A stretch of DNA of 8,318 nt from Competibacteraceae bacterium UBA6584 (lineage in GTDB: Bacteria > Pseudomonadota > Gammaproteobacteria > Competibacterales > Competibacteraceae): the NCBI GenBank assembly GCA_002433805.1, contig DJIW01000030.1, positions 1,123-9,440 of the forward strand, written 5' to 3'. A program made the translations under genes and the position numbers. Of the stretch, positions 5,932 through 8,318 are shown in pieces. The notes beneath the pieces were generated by a model, which had not been told where the DNA came from, ran no database searches, and worked only from the letters and a program-made list of their open reading frames with translations. Each line of letters starts with the position of its first letter. The stretch's first letter is position 1.

Positions 5932-7317
5932 ATGAGCCACGGTTTACTCAGCGGCCGCAGCGCCGGTTGCATTCCCCTCATCGTGGTGACTGAAACCGAC
6001 TTTGAAGCGTGGCTGGCGCGGCAAGAGGATTTTTTACGGCGGTGGCTGAGCGCCGCCGGTTTCAAATCGAAACCGGGCCGTTTCACCCTCATACCCGACG
6101 CCGATGGCGCTTTGAGGGCGGTGGTGGCTTGCATCGGAACCCCCGCTGATCTTTGGGCTCTGGCAGGATTGCCGGCCGCGTTGCCAGAAGGCGACTATTA
6201 CCTTGATGCGCCATACGAAGCCGAAAATTTGCAGCGGCTGACGCTGGGTTGGGCCCTGGGCGCTTATCAGTTCGACCGGTACAAGGAACCCAAGCGGGCC
6301 ATGGCGAGGCTGGCCTTGGATGCAGCCTGCGACGGCGGCCGCATTTTGGCGCTGGTCGAAGCCGTCGGCGGCGTCCGCGACCTGATCAATACCCCCGCCG
6401 AAGAGATGATGCCGGAACAGTTAGCCCAGGCCATGGCGGAATTAGGGCAGGCTTTCGGCGCGTCAATCGAACAGATCGTCGGGGATGAACTGCTCGCCCA
6501 CAATTATCCGACCATCCACGCCGTCGGTCGCGCCAGCAGCCATCCGCCCCGCTTGCTCGATCTGCGTTGGGGCGAGCCTGGCCATCCTAAAGTTACGGTG
6601 CTGGGCAAGGGCATCTGTTTCGATACCGGCGGCTTGGATTTGAAGCCCTCCAGCGCCATGCGCCTGATGAAAAAGGACATGGGCGGCGCGGCAACTGCCC
6701 TGGGACTCGCGCGCTTGATCATGAGCGCCCGACTGCCGGTGCGGCTGCGCGTTTTAGTGGCGGCAGCCGACAACGCGGTGTCTGGCAACGCCTTCCGGCC
6801 GGGCGATGTGCTGCGTTCGCGCCAGGGGATCACGATTGAGATCCATAACACCGATGCCGAGGGCCGGCTCGTGCTCTGCGACGCGCTGGCGGAGGCCGCA
6901 AGCGAGCGCCCGGCGGTTCTGTTGGATTTCGCCACCTTGACCGGCGCGGCCCGAGTCGCGCTGGGCGCCGACGTTCCAGCGCTGTTTTGCAACGATGAAA
7001 CCTTGGCGGCCGGTTTGCTGGCGGCTTCGCAACGCGAGCAAGACCCATTCTGGCGCTTGCCGCTGCATGCCGCATATCGAGATCTGCTCGATAGCAAGAT
7101 TGCGGATATCGCCAACGCTTCCGAATCGTCCTATGCGGGGGCGATTACAGCGGCGTTGTTTTTAAAGGAATTCGTGCCGGATGAAATTCCCTGGGCGCAT
7201 TTCGATCTGATGGCCTGGAATCTCAAGACTCAACCAGGGCGGCCTGAAGGCGGCGAAGCGATGGCGATGCGGGCGGTATTCGCCTGGCTGGAGCAGCGCT
7301 ACGGCGGGGGCGACTAA
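5932..7317 (+). CDS. leucyl aminopeptidase family protein (peptidase family M17)
   Basis: A 461-residue cytosolic di-metal aminopeptidase that removes N-terminal residues from peptides. The M17 catalytic domain occupies about residues 150-455. VLGKGICFDTGGLDLKP (223-239) supplies Lys226, Asp231 and catalytic Lys238. MKKDMGGAA (246-254) supplies Asp249. The family signature NTDAEGRLVL (306-315) supplies Asp308, Glu310 and catalytic Arg312. These match the E. coli PepA residues Lys270, Asp275, Lys282, Asp293, Asp353, Glu355 and Arg357, so an active enzyme is expected. The N-terminal domain (about 1-145) is shorter and unlike that of classical PepA (about 500 residues), so the name pepA is not used; it resembles the shorter proteobacterial M17 paralogues. 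Helix segments LINTPAEEMMPEQLA (151-165) and LDFATLTGAARVALG (331-345) are typical. The gene is divergent from gshA and convergent with the dehydrogenase 63 bases away. A role in Cys-Gly cleavage during glutathione turnover is possible but inferred. Confidence 0.95.
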   Translation: MSHGLLSGRSAGCIPLIVVTETDFEAWLARQEDFLRRWLSAAGFKSKPGRFTLIPDADGALRAVVACIGTPADLWALAGLPAALPEGDYYLDAPYEAENLQRLTLGWALGAYQFDRYKEPKRAMARLALDAACDGGRILALVEAVGGVRDLINTPAEEMMPEQLAQAMAELGQAFGASIEQIVGDELLAHNYPTIHAVGRASSHPPRLLDLRWGEPGHPKVTVLGKGICFDTGGLDLKPSSAMRLMKKDMGGAATALGLARLIMSARLPVRLRVLVAAADNAVSGNAFRPGDVLRSRQGITIEIHNTDAEGRLVLCDALAEAASERPAVLLDFATLTGAARVALGADVPALFCNDETLAAGLLAASQREQDPFWRLPLHAAYRDLLDSKIADIANASESSYAGAITAALFLKEFVPDEIPWAHFDLMAWNLKTQPGRPEGGEAMAMRAVFAWLEQRYGGGD

Positions 7318-7380
7318 CAGACAAAACGCGGCGTTTCCGCACCCTCCCTGGCGCGAGATCCAATCCTCAGGCAACCGCGA

Positions 7381-8277
7381 TCAGGCGACCGGATGGCGCA
7401 GTTGCGGGTTCGCCACCGGCGGCTTGGCCGAATAGTCGTAAAACCCCTTGTTGGTCTTGCGGCCCAGATAACCGAGCTGGACCAGCCGGGTCAGGGTATG
7501 GGGCGGCGAAACATGCGGCTGGTGCATGTCCTGATAAATGTTCATGGTCATCGCTTCGACCACGTCCAGCCCGATGTAATCGGCCAGTTCGAACGGACCC
7601 ATCGGATGGCCGGCGCCCGATTTCATGGCGTGGTCGATGTCGGCGATGGTGCCGGTGCCCATTTCCAACAACCGGATCGCGCTCAACATATAAGGTGTCA
7701 GAAGCCGGTTGACGATGAAGCCGGTGGTGTCTTGCACGATCACTGGATCTTTCTTGAGCTTCTTGCAAAACTCATTGAGCGTACCGATCGTCGTGTCCGA
7801 GGTCTCGAACGCGTGGATGATCTCCACCAGCTTCATCACCGTCGCCGGATTGAAGAAGTGCAAGCCGGCTACCCGCCCGCGATGCTTGCAAACCGCCATC
7901 AGCGCCGTCACCGACAAAGTCGAGGTATTGGTGGTCAACAACGCCTCCGGCGAGACGATTCCTTCCAAACGCTGGAACAGTGCTTTCTTGGTCTCCAAAT
8001 CCTCGATGATCGACTCGATGATCAGATCGCAACCGGCGACATCTTCTTCCTTGTTGGTCAGTTGCAACAGGCCGAGCGTGGAATCCTTCTGCTCGGTGGT
8101 CATCTTGCCGCGTTCGACCATCTTGCCAAGGGATTTATCCAGTCCCGCCCGGATTTTATCCGTCGAGCCCGGCGTCGCCTTGACCGCGACCGTTGGGATA
8201 CCGGCCTGCGCGCAGACTTGCGCCACGCCCAGACCCATCGCACCACAGCCCATCACACCGACTTTCTTGATTTCCAT
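7381..8277 (-). CDS. hbd: 3-hydroxybutyryl-CoA dehydrogenase (3-hydroxyacyl-CoA dehydrogenase family)
   Basis: Interconverts (S)-3-hydroxybutyryl-CoA and acetoacetyl-CoA with a nicotinamide cofactor, in the cytoplasm; used in fatty acid or butyrate metabolism. The 298-residue protein has the usual stand-alone length (about 280-300). The Rossmann fold starts with VGVMGCGAMGLGVAQ (6-20), a GxGxxG motif. The substrate-binding TNTSTLS block is at 116-122. The catalytic dyad is His140 in GLHFFNPATVMKLVEII and Glu152 in the same block, with Asn190 in DTTGFIVNRLL (183-193). The C-terminal helical domain runs from about 185 and includes SGAGHPMGPFELADYIGLD (220-238) and LGRKTNKGFYDY (271-282). The second beta strand ends in TVAVKAT (29-35), where family members usually carry an Asp or Glu that binds the NAD ribose; here the position is Ala35. 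The start ATG has AGAAGGGA 6 bases upstream. No other beta-oxidation gene is in view. A broader chain-length specificity cannot be excluded. Confidence 0.95.
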   Translation of the reverse strand: MEIKKVGVMGCGAMGLGVAQVCAQAGIPTVAVKATPGSTDKIRAGLDKSLGKMVERGKMTTEQKDSTLGLLQLTNKEEDVAGCDLIIESIIEDLETKKALFQRLEGIVSPEALLTTNTSTLSVTALMAVCKHRGRVAGLHFFNPATVMKLVEIIHAFETSDTTIGTLNEFCKKLKKDPVIVQDTTGFIVNRLLTPYMLSAIRLLEMGTGTIADIDHAMKSGAGHPMGPFELADYIGLDVVEAMTMNIYQDMHQPHVSPPHTLTRLVQLGYLGRKTNKGFYDYSAKPPVANPQLRHPVA

Positions 8278-8283
8278 CGCTTA

Positions 8284-8291
8284 TCCCTTCT
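8284..8291 (-). promoter_or_regulatory. hbd: Shine-Dalgarno site of the 3-hydroxybutyryl-CoA dehydrogenase gene
   Basis: Read on the minus strand, AGAAGGGA lies 6 bases before the ATG at 8277-8275 and supports that start. Only 41 bases of upstream sequence are in the window, so promoter and upstream neighbour are not visible. Confidence 0.65.
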
Positions 8292-8318
8292 AGTGGAGAT
8301 TGTGACTTAGTCTTTTCC

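Noticed and set aside
7324..7336. Small hairpin AAACG-CGG-CGTTT between the aminopeptidase and dehydrogenase genes
   Set aside because: The stem has only two GC pairs and a three-base loop, with no T-run on the plus strand and only a broken one on the minus strand; too weak to call a terminator.
7393..8310. A 305-codon plus-strand open frame opposite the 3-hydroxybutyryl-CoA dehydrogenase
   Set aside because: The minus-strand gene has all family motifs; the plus-strand translation is Arg/His/Gln-rich with no domain and is a shadow.

Overview
The window is a GC-rich stretch (roughly 60% by eye) of bacterial chromosome with seven closely packed genes, all intact within the window. The E. coli/Pseudomonas-type glutamate-cysteine ligase, the proteobacterial long form of class II DAHP synthase and the general gene style suggest a gammaproteobacterium. 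A genus cannot be assigned from the sequence alone. No RNA genes, mobile elements, CRISPR arrays, integrases or prophage genes were seen.

Layout, left to right. (1) A plus-strand alpha/beta hydrolase of unknown substrate (47-898) converges on a minus-strand EamA/DMT-type 10-TM transporter (939-1850). (2) A 144-base divergent spacer separates the transporter from a class II 3-deoxy-D-arabino-heptulosonate-7-phosphate synthase (1995-3401), which commits carbon to the shikimate pathway. Its stop codon overlaps the start of a free-standing class I glutamine amidotransferase (3401-4114) in a TGATG junction, so the two form a probable two-gene operon. (3) A convergent 126-base spacer leads to minus-strand gshA (start best placed at 5818, stop at 4241). 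(4) A 113-base divergent spacer containing a perfect 8-base inverted repeat separates gshA from an M17 leucyl-aminopeptidase-family gene (5932-7317). (5) The aminopeptidase converges on a minus-strand 3-hydroxybutyryl-CoA dehydrogenase (7381-8277).

Functionally this is mostly housekeeping metabolism: entry into aromatic biosynthesis, the first step of glutathione synthesis, peptide turnover and (S)-3-hydroxyacyl-CoA redox chemistry. Two pairings could be more than chance: gshA with an M17 aminopeptidase (a family that can cleave Cys-Gly during glutathione turnover), and DAHP synthase with a DMT exporter (a superfamily that includes an aromatic amino acid exporter). Both are inferences from gene order.

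I found no convincing undescribed multi-gene system. The observations most worth checking are the DAHP synthase/amidotransferase coupling, an apparent loss of the acidic NAD-ribose residue in the 3-hydroxybutyryl-CoA dehydrogenase, the lack of any ATG start for gshA, and the dyad in the gshA/aminopeptidase spacer.
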